The notes beneath the pieces were generated by a model. It ran no database searches. It saw only the letters and a program-made list of their open reading frames with translations, and was not told the origin of the DNA. Positions 1 through 13,500 of a DNA stretch of 64,000 bases are shown piece after piece. The stretch lies in contig NOWV01000220.1 of assembly GCA_003344405.1 (NCBI GenBank), positions 1 to 64,000 of the forward strand, read 5' to 3'. Position 1 is the stretch's first letter. Every line of letters begins with the position of its first letter. The DNA comes from Trichoplax sp. H2. Lineage: Eukaryota; Placozoa; Uniplacotomia; Trichoplacea. A program made the position numbers and the translations under genes.

Positions 1-3000
1 TTATGAATACCAATTTATAAATTTTCATACTCGTTGAGACTTAAATTCTAGATAAAAGATATTCGTACATCCTTTATATGCAGCCTCTACATAATAAGGC
101 ATTTTTTCAATATGAACAAATGATGAAAATGACAGCTGAAGTACAGCAATTTAATTTCCTCGAATAATAGCATTCTAAATCAATATTAGTCTTAAAATGT
201 TTATTATATATGAAAATGAATTAAAACCGTGATTTAAATTAAAATACCCAAAATTTGAAGATACCCACATTCCTTTAATAAGTTGACTACGAATGTTGTT
301 AGAACAAAAATGAATCTAATGCCTTATCCATATTACTAACTAGTGTCTGGTTTTAAAATTTTAAGTTTTTAGTAATCATGTTAGAAGACAAAAGTGAGTG
401 CATTTATATGAGTTTGAAAAGCGTTTATATCCGAAAGAATCATGATAAGTTATGCTGATTAGATGCAATCTTTTAAAATTTAATAAATTTCCAAGAATGC
501 ATACGAATTTAACACTAAATGCGCTTTAGCAAAAGTGCAATGTTAGATTAGATGTGACGAAAATCGTTCACTATAAATATATAACATATATATGAACGTG
601 ACCGTATGCGAAATCGGTCATTTTGCAAACTGCCCTATGTAAATGTATTAAACAATATTTTAATAAGGGAAATATTGTTAATATTAATGAGCTCTTTATT
701 TTAGAAATTACCGTAAAAATATAATTCAGTTTTCAGTATCTTATGGAAGTTACTCTAGTCGTATTTGGAAAGATTCCCGCTGGGATAGTCTCTTAGAGAA
801 TTAACTAAGGCTATTTTAGCTTCATTTGATGTGCTTATTTGATATATTATCGACTAAAGATGCATGTTGACGACCAGATGCTGCCTTTTGTAAAAATGTC
901 TAAAAAACTGATTTGTTACTAAAGGATAGCAAATTTGCTGCTCTATCTGTTATTATCTTTTTAATGTAATTTAAAGACTAACATGAAGAAATGGTACCTA
1001 AACAAAATTTTTAAATTAAATTTTTGTACGCGTTATTTAAGATTACAAGCTTTAACAATCATAGCCTAAGCAAAAAATAAAATATTATTTTGGATATTAG
1101 GCAATTAAAGCATTAAGATAAAAATGTAGCCTAAAGATTCGAGAAGTTTATGGTTCGTTATGCAGTATGTGTTTTCTCGTACCCAGTTCTCTAGCTAAGA
1201 TTACCACATAATCAAGCTAGCGATATTACTTGTATCTTAATCGTACCTTCTACTGAGTTTAAGATTTCTATTTTATCGATTTTTTGCTATAATAAGACCA
1301 TTAAAAGATCTACTGCGCCCTAATTCCTATACTATAAATAATGTAAAATTGGTTTATGATAAATGATATTTTTTCAAAGAGTGAGACAATTGAATATTTT
1401 AGTCATTTATTCATTTTCAACTTTTATTTCCGCTTTTTTAATCCATTATTGTAGGAGCTCGCTAAGAATAACGACGGAATTGCATTACTTATGCCTTTGA
1501 TGCATACTCGCGGATTTTGATCTTTGAAGAGTAGGATATGAATACTGATATATACCGTAACAGGTAAGACTTTACTCTCACACTTAATCTGCTAAATTAG
1601 TACAACTTTGGTAGGATAGGGAACTGCAGCCGTTCAACAAGCATTTTCAAGTAGAAACAGGATAGCAGGACGTGTCGTTGTTATTTTAATTTAATATGAT
1701 CATAAATAATAACACAGTTCGTTACTGTCTGTATTTACTCTTGCTCGCTCATTAAATATATTTTGGAAGTAAATAATGAAAAGGAAATTGCATAGTTACC
1801 AGGGTTTATTGACCGAAACTTAAATTTTGCAGGGATAAGCGTATAGCATCTACATGGGTAAAATAGGAAGTAATCTCGTGCAATTGTACCCAGGGTGCCA
1901 AAGTGTGTTTACTAAATTATCATTTTACACTGCTTAATTTTTTCTTTCCCCATCTTAGTGAAAGATCGTGAAAAACTCCAATACAGATTAAGGTAGAAGA
2001 TTTGTAAAATAATACGATTTAAAAATGATCTCGGGCATCAATAATTTAACTGAAGCTAAAAATCTCCTAGCTATGTGTTATGGAATTGATTTTGTTATGA
2101 TATTAATTTTTGTGAAATATTGAAAGAGTATAGAAAATTTCGCTGTAATTTTGTCCGCGCAAAGATAGGTTAAATCTATATCCAAAGAATATTCGGATTT
2201 TAAAATAAATTACATTTTTAATAGTTTGTCGTTATCGAAATTTGTTCTGGTTCAAAGGTATTAAGTAAGTATTAGAAGAATGTTACATAAAGTCATCATA
2301 GGGTAGAAATTAATACTAAATATTAATTGAAAAGCACTAGATAGTCGATTCACAAGAAAAAGAAGTAAAAGTCAAAATTATAGGCAGAATGAAAGTAATA
2401 CATTCTATTTATTCTCATGATTTCGCATAGCTATATCTTATGTTAAATATGGCATTCGACTTACCTTAATCGATTTACGGGCAATGAGATGATAGTAGCT
2501 CAGATCAAATTAAATTGGAATGTAATAATTACGAACTAGTACTTGATTGTAGAAGAATACCTAAAATGGCAATAATCAATGCGGAATTTGTAGCGACACG
2601 GTAAAAAATTTATTAGAAAAGAAATTTTGAAACAATATCAATTTACTTCAGATGTTATGTGGCTGTTGTAGCTGCCTGCGAGAAATGGGCAGCTAATGTA
2701 AAGCAAAGGCGGTATTTATCTTTTAAGTAATGGTTCTAAAATAATAAGTGTTCTATTGAGTAACATAATCAAGCATAATTATGCTTTCTTTAAGTCATTT
2801 CCTTGTTCGCTGCCCACAATGGCTATGATGACCTAAATTTGCCATTCTTATTAATTTCTATTCGTTGTTCCTCCTATTTTATACGGTATTATAGAGAGCG
2901 ATAATCAATTAACTCTAATTATTTCATTTATGCTATTGGTTGGTGAATCAAGGGTAAAAGTAATAACTTAAATAATAATCATGTCTGTCTTGTATTATTT

Positions 3001-6000
3001 TAAGATTGACAACTGCATTAATTGGATATTAGTATTGTCGTATAATTGATGATATAAATAAAGTGAAAAGACATTATTTATGAGGTATCATTAACAACTG
3101 TGAATAAGTAACAAGAAATTTGCTTCTATCAAACTGTTGCTGAAGAATTTTATTCTCGATAAGTTAATGATTAACTACGGTTGAAAATTAAGGCGTTAAC
3201 AAAATAAATTATATGAGCGCAATAATCGAATCATTAGCTCATTAGTCAATTCAAACGACTTTTAAGCTGCATATGGTCAGTAACGGTTTTGTTTTAGTAT
3301 TTTTCACAATAAAATTGGATAAAATAATATTGTTTATAGACTTCAAGTCAATTGTAGTCATCTCCATATTGTCCTATTTAGACGGCTAATATGATATAGA
3401 ATGTCACTGATTGATACCATTTAAACTGTTAATTAATGTCGCTAATTTCATTCTAATCGTTATAGTACCGAACTTCATATTTACTTTGAACAATAATAAT
3501 TGTCATTTTTTTTTAAATTGGTAAATACAACACGCCATTGCAAGAACTGTAAAGAGAACGATTTACCTCATAGGAAGATTTGAATAAGGAAAATAACAAT
3601 GCAAGCGTAATTAAGATGGATACGATTACTAGAGTTAAAAATCTATCTGATTCTCTTACTAATTAGGCGAAGTAAGAGTAATAATATAAGCGTGTGTTAT
3701 TCGATTTTGTGTATTCACGGGAAATAATTTTCTCAAGAGTGGTATGAAATGAGGTTACCGGTATAATATTTTGAATACAGGTGTACCACAAACCTATTGA
3801 AACCGCTTTCCTTATATTTAGACAATACCACGGATTTAAGTTAGGTATTATCCTGATGCAATGTTATCATCGTGAAATAAGTAGATGAATTACTAATATA
3901 TCCATCTGCTTCGAACAATCAATTTTATATGCTACAGGAAGTTATCCATTATTTTTCTTGTAAAATAAATATATTTTAAGTAATAAGAAATATTAACTAC
4001 AATAATAGTACTATGTCTGCAGAGAAGTATTTCCGACTGTTATTATAAAATAAAATTGAATTTTCGGATAATAATAGGTTTTAGAAAATCGTCCTTAAAG
4101 TTAATGCAGAGTATTCCAAATGATGGCTAATGAATTGATTTATGTGTAGTACCGTATTTGTGTCTATCATAGTCTTGACAACAAAGGCGTTTTGGCGCAT
4201 AACTTTTTTCGAAATTGTTCCATTCACTATTACATTTTCATCCGCATCATCCAATAACAATAACAATAAAAGTAAATATGAACGTCATCAAAATCAAAAG
4301 ACTGAATCAGAAAGAATAGCAAGAGATGATTATCGCTAGTTAGAACGGATCTAGATTCCCTAGCATTTTAAAAATAGCGTAAATATTAAGTTGATTCTGT
4401 TTGCAGACTACCAGTTATGATAAAAAATAAGTCATATCCTATAAATTATTAAAGCACTACTCGTTTGATAGTAGAAGATACCTTTATATCTAGTTTATAA
4501 ATCAAAGATTGAAAAATTGAATAACGTTAATTGTGTTATTATGTCTGCTACTTAGATTAGGAATTCCATCATCAACATTATGTTAAAATTAGTTATGCTT
4601 AATTGGAAGTTGATTTTTTCATTAATTCAGTTAATTATATCATTATATTTTGGCTCCTCATTTCAAACAATGTCATCATCTCGTTCTTTAACAATTTCAA
4701 TATGAGGTTAATAATATTAGGAATGATCATAGCAAACACCTTTTAATTATTCAACCTAATAAAAATGTCCTGATTGATTGAAGCATATTTCATATCACGT
4801 ATCCTTGACAACGGATATATTGTTATTTTTATTGTTAGTCTCGATCAAGTACCAAGCAAGCACTGAAGACAGAAATCCCCAAAAATATTTGCTTCAGCTT
4901 CCATTGATTCTTCTATTCAATTTCAAAGGCAGAGGGCCTATTTAATTTTAGGTTAATTTGCAATAAGTAATAATAAATCAATTGCCTACTGGATAATATT
5001 CTGGTGCTCATTAATGTAGATTTGTAAGCGTAGTAATAATTCTCTATCTCAATTGAGAGTAAAATGAATGCTAGACAAACTCATTTAAGCAGTACTTGTA
5101 AGACGTAATTTGACGTTTACAAATCTATAGCACGATATGCTAACAATGGTCATAAGTACATAATGGTACTTTTAATTTCCAACGTTGTACGGCTCCCAGG
5201 ATCGCATTATCAATTTCTAGATATGGCTTTCTATATATTAGGAGATTATTTTTAGCTGTAACAATTTCTAATACATGAAATTATTTAATCCTGACTCTTT
5301 AATTTTTAAAATAATTTTATTCTTGCATGTATTTACCGCTTACCACTAACGATGTCACGATACATAATTAGTAAGAGAAGGGCTAGTATTATAATTGTGA
5401 GAAATCATTTAATCAGCTGAGAACAATAGTCATAAACGTGACCTTGGTAATTAAACTAGCAATTAATAAAGCTGTTCGCAAGAAAGATTATTTTGACCAT
5501 TAGAGCATATTTATTGCATCGTGCTATTGTCGGGTTAAGAGCTCATTCATTCTATTTGCAGAGCCTTGTTGCTTAAAATAACTGAAGCAAATAAAATGCA
5601 TAATTACTTAGGGCAATTTTACGTATCTTATATTTGTTGAAACGTAACATATTTATCACGCTTTACTTTCTCCTAAAGAAATTCGATTACGAAAAATATT
5701 ACATCTTATTTAATTGGTGTATTAAAAAATATTTTTGATCCGGTTGATTGAGTAATTAACTCTGTTAAAAGTACTATGAACTAAACACATAAAATGACAC
5801 GTTTCCGATTGTGCATCTAAAGATAGAAATGAGGTGAACCTTCAAAATTTTTTTAACAACTTGATTTAAGCTCTAATTTCGTTTACTCTTTTGCTTAAGA
5901 GCGAGTAAGAAACTGGTTTAAATTAGTTCAAGATTACTATGTAGCTCTATATCTAGCGCTAGATCTTAGAGATCTGCCAAGAAGAAAATATTTGGAGTCG

Positions 6001-7296
6001 GTAGAAACTCATGGTTTAGGATAATAATTAAAATTACGGCATTACCGATACCCCTTTCGTGTATAAATTCACTCCATACTAATAACAAATTCAGAATATC
6101 ATTAGAACTTCAAAATTATTTCCTTTCAGCTTTACGAAACTGACTCCCAGATGTTCTAAAACAGCAATTTGATAAATGCTTATTAAACTATAAAATCCTT
6201 AACCTAGGAAATGAAAAATTTCATTTTTATTTTAATTGATATTTAACTTGTGAGATAATTCTGATCATTTTTCTAAGATCTAGAAGTAGGATTTATGCAG
6301 GTTTATTTCCAGAATAAACGTATAGAGCAATATTAGCTTTGCGATAAGTTATGTTTAGCTACTCAGACTATAAATAGTTTAAATCTGCAAATGTTGTAAT
6401 TTTTTATAGATATTATGGAAAGTGTGTCAAAGCAACATCATTGTAACGATAACTATTAACATTAACGTCGACCAAGTTAGCTAAACATGTTATAATCAAA
6501 TTATCTTTACAAAGTTATTTTTATAAAAAATTCATCAATATAGTAACTAGGGTAAGTTATATAGTTTCTAATGAATATGTGGTAGATATGGCATGATACG
6601 TAAAGATGATTGCATTCTTAATGCCATAATTCTGGGAAAATTGACTTGGAACTTAATTAATTTATCCCGTAGAAATTTTTATTTATAACAATGTTACAGT
6701 GTTAAATACTGTATTACAGTAGAAATAACTATGTTAGGATAATTTTGTTAGACTATCCTTATTTAGTTAACTTCTAATTTGGATATACTGTATTTTAATA
6801 TAGCACTGACTTTTTATGACAGTGACACTTATACACATACTGAAATTATAATGGTTATAATAGGGAATGCAAATCATCTGCTTACAGTTCGAATCATTGT
6901 GATTGTAATTTACTTATGATAGACTGTAAATTATCATGGAAATGTTCCGTGATAGGACATATCGTAATCTGACTATTCTGTATTAGTTATTACATGTCTA
7001 TGTTCGTAAATACTGTTATCTGCATTAAGAGAGCAGTAGCTAAAATTAATATCTAATTCAGTAAATGATTCTAATGTTAATTGTATTAACTATGACTCAT
7101 GAACTATTGAGGAATAGTATATAAATGCAGTATATCGTGAAATAAAGAAGAATTGTCCAACTTAGTGTTTAACGTAAAATACGAGGCGTTTAAGTCTTTG
7201 TGTAGTCTGCTAGTAGAGCAAAAGTGCTCGTGATAGTGCAGATATCGTTCCTTGATACGTAGTTCAAGGAATTGACTTATTGATCGTAGATTACGT
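1..7296. other. AT-rich stretch without a supported gene
   Basis: I see no coding exon that I can support here. The longest open frames (about 60 codons at 4081-4339, overlapping on both strands) are of the size expected by chance in such AT-rich DNA and resemble no family I know. Codon-like runs bounded by matching splice phases, which are easy to find from 25 kb onward, are absent. Short unrecognised exons cannot be excluded. Confidence 0.5.
6474..6683 (+). repeat. Left copy of a ~210 bp direct repeat flanking an assembly gap
   Basis: This segment recurs almost exactly at 7317-7526, immediately right of the run of N. By eye the copies differ at about six positions (for example TTACAAAG against TCGCAAAG, and ATATGTGG against ATAAGTGG). 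They diverge fully after a shared AGAAATTTTTATT. The arrangement fits either a real short duplication or two alleles placed side by side by the assembler. Confidence 0.85.
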
Positions 7297-7316
7297 NNNN
7301 NNNNNNNNNNNNNNNN
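7297..7316. other. Assembly gap of 20 N
   Basis: Twenty undetermined bases. The right flank starts directly with the second copy of the 210 bp repeat, so this is probably a join the assembler failed to merge rather than a gap of known length. Confidence 0.98.
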
Positions 7317-7526
7317 AAGTTAGCTAAACATGTTATAATCAAATTATCTTCGCAAAGTTATTTTTATAAAAAATTCATCAATATAGTAACTAGGGTAAGT
7401 TATATAGTTTCTAATGAATAAGTGGTAGATATGGCATGATACGTAAAGATAATTGCATTCTTAATGCCATAATTCTGGGAAAATTGACTCGGACCTTAAT
7501 TAATTTATCCCGTAGAAATTTTTATT
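7317..7526 (+). repeat. Right copy of the gap-flanking direct repeat
   Basis: Second copy of 6474-6683, with about 3 % mismatches by eye. It begins at the first base after the N run. If the copies are allelic, the unique segment 6684-7296 would be an alternative haplotype of the sequence after 7526. Confidence 0.85.
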
Positions 7527-10500
7527 ATTGTCATTATCATTAGGTCAATATTGCAAGTACTTATTACAATTTTCGCCCCAGAGTGATTTAAAGTTGAGTT
7601 ATAGTTAATATTTCTCGACTAAACTTCAATTTAGTAATGGTTATAGATTACTGTCCCAAAAAATTTTAAGGCTTTACTCAGTGAAGACTTATCTCCTTTA
7701 TTAAAGTCCAAGAATGCAGACATGAAGGGTGTAGGAGAGTTTAGAGTCTTCATTCAGAAGGAAACCTAAAATGTGCTAATCGGAATCGTAATATGTATAT
7801 GATTAAATTAATAATCAATTTTACCACTAATATTTTACCGAAATGTTTATGCTACATGGCTAATGAACTATAATACAAGCTAGATAATTCAGAAATGATG
7901 CTGTTTTAATTATGTTATGCGCAATATAAGCGGATATATTCTGGAAACTTTTGCTAATCGGTTTTATTGCTCTCCCATTACATCTTTAAAGGTTGATCTT
8001 ACAGGTTATAATCGCCTAACACTGGGATACATCCGCTTCTAGTTATCGCAAATATGAAAATATTAATTGTTTGCTAATGTTGATGCCTAACTGCTTAGAA
8101 AGCGGCAGAGCTAAAATTTTTCCTTCTTTGATTACAATCAAAAATCTGAGAGCTAAAGCATAGCATTAAGCATTTCAAGCAGGCAAGATATTTGTGGCAT
8201 CATGAGTAAAGCTTTCCTCTTTTCTTGTAGATATATGTAGGGCTTATAATTTTCGGTTACTGCTTAATAATGATTTTGTTTACTTGGCTAATATACGTAA
8301 ATATCTTGCTGAAAGTAAAAGCAAGCTATGCTATATCTTGCAAGATTTCTGTATCATTTGATAAAATATTTCTTAAATCTATTAAATGCAGCCATAACAT
8401 TCTTATATGTTTATCAGCGATTCGCGTAGATTGATCAGGACGGCTTTAGACTCCCACTGGCAAAGTTTCTGTATCAAAATCTATCTTAGCAGTCATATTT
8501 CTAGTAAAACTTTAATGATCTATAGAATACTTAAAAAATCTCGAGGTTTGCTCTGCATTTCAATTAGCTAGTTCAAAACTTAGGTTATGGTTAGACACTT
8601 TTCATAGGTTGAAATCTAGATCTTGACGTAATAGTACATTAAAGCAATATTTTATATCATATATTATCTTTTTTGCCCATATGTGATGATTATCACGGTA
8701 AATAATTGTTATGTGTTTGCATAAGACATCATCTGTTAATGGATTTGTCTTCGGGAAAACATTAAAGTCTTTGTAGCATGTTACATCATTGCATGGTTAT
8801 GATGCCTTTCCTTGGTGTTTGTTGCAACTGAATCTGTTTCTTTCCGTTATGTTCATAATAAAAGATAGTGTCTATAGAGTTAATTAAATAAATAATCCCC
8901 GCATGAATCATTCACTATTTATGAATTCACTCCAAAGACTATCGATCTATGACTTGGCCTTTACGGTAGATGTCTTGCCGCACTTATTTTCGATTCGTAA
9001 ATTGAAAGTAACGTTCTCATTATCATAATCACTTCATTACTTCCTAGAAAAGAATAAAATTGATAGCAGAAATATCATTATAGTAATAGTAAAAGACTAT
9101 TACTTGGTCATTACACATACCTATCGAAACTTTAACTCAAAATTAGTCCTACAATTAGATATTATTTGATAGCCGTGTTCGTAAATCAGTAGAACGTACT
9201 ACCGTAATTAAGCTGACAGTCACTAGCTAAGAACTATCTTAGTAAAAGAAATGATATTAAAATTGCAATTTACTTGAGTCAGATAAATCTTACTAAATGC
9301 ATTACTTCCAAGCTTTAAATTTGAAAGTTGATTTTGAAGATATTCGATAAATTTTTATGCTTTATTAAAATACTACAACAAAATCGAAGGAAATATGACA
9401 TCTTATAGATAATTACTCTCACATAAGTTCGTGCAATCTAATAAAGATAAAAATATCCTAAATTTTCGTCGTAGGAAAACATCAGATTTATACTATGCCC
9501 GACACGTGTAGGAATAATGTGGCTAGCGGATAGAAGCTAATTTTCTTGCTTCTTGCTTCATAATTAAACTGGTATGGACAACTCTTCTCAATTGATTTTG
9601 CTAAAAAGAAAGCAATATTTCCTAATTTCATAAATTACTAAAGAAAATATTGCAAAGACATTATTTATGTATTTTATGATACTATTATCAGCTACTGCAA
9701 TATGATCAGAATTACAATATTACAGATGATAAAAAATATTTCGCTATCTGGGGTAATTCAAAATAAAAAGAATGTTGATATTCGCAAGAAAAAGGATTCT
9801 CTTTAGTCACAGCCGTTGCAAAGTAAATAAACTATGAATATCTATATTTTGCAAGCGCAGGTAGTAATTAGTCTATTAAATTATGGATCAGTGATACACT
9901 GTATAGTGTATTCATAGTATATTCAATTTTTATTTCATATCGAATTTTATTTAATTTTCGAATAGTGAAGCTCCATAATTTCACAAAGTTGCTAATTAGA
10001 CATGGAGAAATCATTCAATTAACGTTATTTTCGATAAATCATGAAACAGAACTGCGTGAATTAAATTAGATTTCATAGTACCGGTGCGCAATTTAAATAG
10101 TAAATAAGTAATTAAAACTATTGAGTCATTTTCTCTAGCTATATATATTTCATATTAATAAGATGAAAGTTAGACAATATCATTGGCCATCGTAATTAAT
10201 AAACACTTTACACTACATTATTATATTGTTTTTAGCTATAAATCAATGCTACTCTGTATCATAATAATTACTAAAATAGTCCTTTATCATTGAAAAGCTT
10301 TATCTTCAAAATTATAGAAAGATATGAGAATTTCGACAGCGAGATCCTCGGCTAGATCGTATAATTTCTTAATGTAATGATTTAGTGGACTTACCGTACT
10401 GTATCTACACATGTATTTCAATAGAAAATAATAAATTAAAAAATATGTAATTTCCATTAGCTATTAAGTTCATATTCTCTCGTTTGTTTGCTACACTTAT

Positions 10501-13500
10501 TTAATGAATCCGTACCATATTTTTTATTTATTTTAGGAAATAGAAACCTATGATTGCAGGATATAAGTAATATTTACTACGTACAAATATGTTCTCTGCT
10601 CTCTGACGAGTCTATCTACCTGTATTTCAATCTTTTCTATGAATGGATTGAGCCTCGTACATTACCTTCATTACTTTACGGAACTGAAGTGATCATGGAG
10701 ATAACTACCAATCTTGATACATATCGAAAGGATACTTTGCAGTTTCCCAGAAGCTATTTAATTTTATCAGTTAGTAAAAAAATTTCCGTGACTATTCCTA
10801 TGAAGTAACTGAATAATAAAACTTATAAGATCGATGTAATTTACTAATACCATATGCAAATTACAATAGTTATTATTTTGATTAATTATTCTGATAACTA
10901 GTCTAATTTAAGAAGCAAGTGACGATCTAAATAACAAGGCATTGGAAAATACAATAGATATACCAGTTAGGGTTGAATGACGCATGTTTTCATGAAGATT
11001 TAAAGCAAATACATCAAAATCTGTACATAAATTAGGTTATGCGTATGCTATTATTATGTATAGCTCTCTGTCCCATTTTTATAATTTAATATTGTATTGG
11101 GTATACTATGCATAATTTATAGGATGTTGTAATGGTAATACCCTCACTTAGCATAATTACTACGAATACATCCATGAGATAGTGATAAGACACAGCCTCT
11201 AGTTGTACAGGTATTACTCACTATAATTATCCCGTCTATGCCATAAAGCTAAAATAATAGAAAGTATGTTACAGTTCTGCAACTTTTCTTGGCTCATAGA
11301 TCAAGACCAACATAGATAGTATCCAACATTATGTAGGATAAGCCAGCTGCTATAACCTACTTTGACGTTTAATACTTATGTCCGATTTAGTGATCCAGCA
11401 CTCTCTTCTTGAATAAATTGCAGTATGTATCTGTTCATTCAGTTTAATATGCCAATACTCCCTTTTGCTCTTTCCTAGTAACGGTAGGCATTAGCATTCG
11501 TTTGTATCAAAGCTGTAAAAATCGTAATGCTAGACGTATAATTGGAATACATATCAATTAAATATAGCCAGAAATACTTATTGATTTATTGAAGCAAGAT
11601 AACCTAATTTCTATTCTATTTTATGTTAAATATTGCATTCTGATTAGATAATATTTATATACCATCTAATGATGCCGATTAAGCAAAGTCATATATTATC
11701 CAAAGAAAGACCAAGCATAATCAGAATTTTGCTGGGATAAGAGCTATATTTGTTTCTAAAAAGAGCATTCTACTCGACGTTGCGGATGTAATCTAGTATG
11801 GGATCTAGCTTTAATATCATTAATGTAATTATATTTTCAAAGTCTTATTAAGTATTACTAGCAAAATATCCGATTTAATGAAATAGTGGTTATGAATAAA
11901 GTTGCAAATTAGTTTATGTTTGTTTTTTCTTGTTGTTAACTAATACATTCGAAATCAAATGTAAGATTAATTCGTAGATATATGTAGTATGCTAGTAGCT
12001 TTATCAAATAGACGCAAATATTAACATTGCGGTAATACACTTTTCAACAGTTTATAACGATAAGCTTCTGTTTTCAAATTTTGAATTCATTTCTAACTTA
12101 CGATAATTTCACATCTTAAGACAGCGTAAATTATATGATTACCTTTATTGCATAATAATTCTGTTTACATGAAAGATAATGAACGATAGTATGCCCGTGA
12201 ATAGCATGACATATCCTATTAGAATATCATGCTGACTAAAGTAGAAATTTCAAGTTAGTTCAAGATCATGCCTGTAATATCAAGTTTTAAAAATATTCAC
12301 AAAGATATCCAATAGAAATTTTTACGTATAAATAAAATCAGTAACTGTCATAGTAAAAAATATAATGATCATCATACAGGGCGTTTTATATAAGGGATAG
12401 ATTTATCTTATTTGAAGTGTAACTGTTTTTATTCGTAATCATGACTATTTTGCATTCAGATCAGAAAGTATTATTGCATTTTCTGATTTTCTGATCCTTT
12501 TTATCGTTATCTGGGTATTCTTATTAGATCCATAGTCATTCAAATTTTTTAGTTTCTTCAATGAATGAATTTACCAACTATACGAAGCAGGATATGCCGG
12601 TTCAGGTTTTAGCGTCTGTTGAACTGCGAAAATTTTATACTGATATACTTCTTCCTTACAAGTATTAAGCTAAATCGCACAGAAAAGTAATGATATGTGT
12701 ATAGTATATAGGATGGTACATGAAAGATCGTTTAGATATGATTAAGTCTGATCTTGTTAGCAGTATATCCTAAACAGTTTTGGGCATAATCCGATTGCTT
12801 GTTTACTACTTTTAATTCACGCCTTTTCAAAATAATTTTGTGGCCAGATTTACTCTCTAGCAATATGATTCAAAGATATCAAACGATTTGATATTGTAGA
12901 AGCCATTCTAAAAGATGACTTTATTTTGTTTCACAAGGAACATAAAATACGGTTTATGTAATACATCAATCGTAAAATTGAAGCTCTGTGATAATATTAT
13001 TTTAATGTATGTCAACATCTGGCGAAAAATAGTCGCCTATAGCCACGCTTTGCAGGCAAGCAAAGATTATCTAGTTTGGTAAAGATTATTTTCAAGTATT
13101 GTTTTGCGTATATTACAAAAGAGCTCTTCATCGAAATATAATTATTATTGCAGGATATTAGATTTAAAAATAAATAAATTGCAGTCTCTCTGTCATTACG
13201 TAGAAAATTGTATGTATCCTCTTTAAGACTTTGTTGCTGGTTGTAACGGTTCCTGGTAAATTATAGATGTTTTACTAACCTAGAATATGACGACATATAC
13301 GGATAAAAACAATTCTAATTCTTTTATTATCATTTCATTTTTCATATCAAACAATTGTTTACATGGAAGATTGTACAATTATCTTTCTGATTATATTTAT
13401 TTGTACGAACTGGGTAAAATTTACGAGTACCTTAGCTAATTTTCAGATCCGCAAATATCAAAAGACAGGAAGACAGACTACAATATCAATCTAGAAGACT

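Noticed and set aside
7600-7768. Open frame of about 53 codons containing LLSEDLSPLLKSKNADMKG
   Set aside because: It looks protein-like but is short, with no convincing start, acceptor or homologous family. Chance frames of this size are frequent.
10554-10808. 84-codon plus-strand open frame in the gene-poor block
   Set aside because: It has somewhat protein-like composition but no recognised family, no partner exons, and a length expected several times by chance in this AT-rich window.
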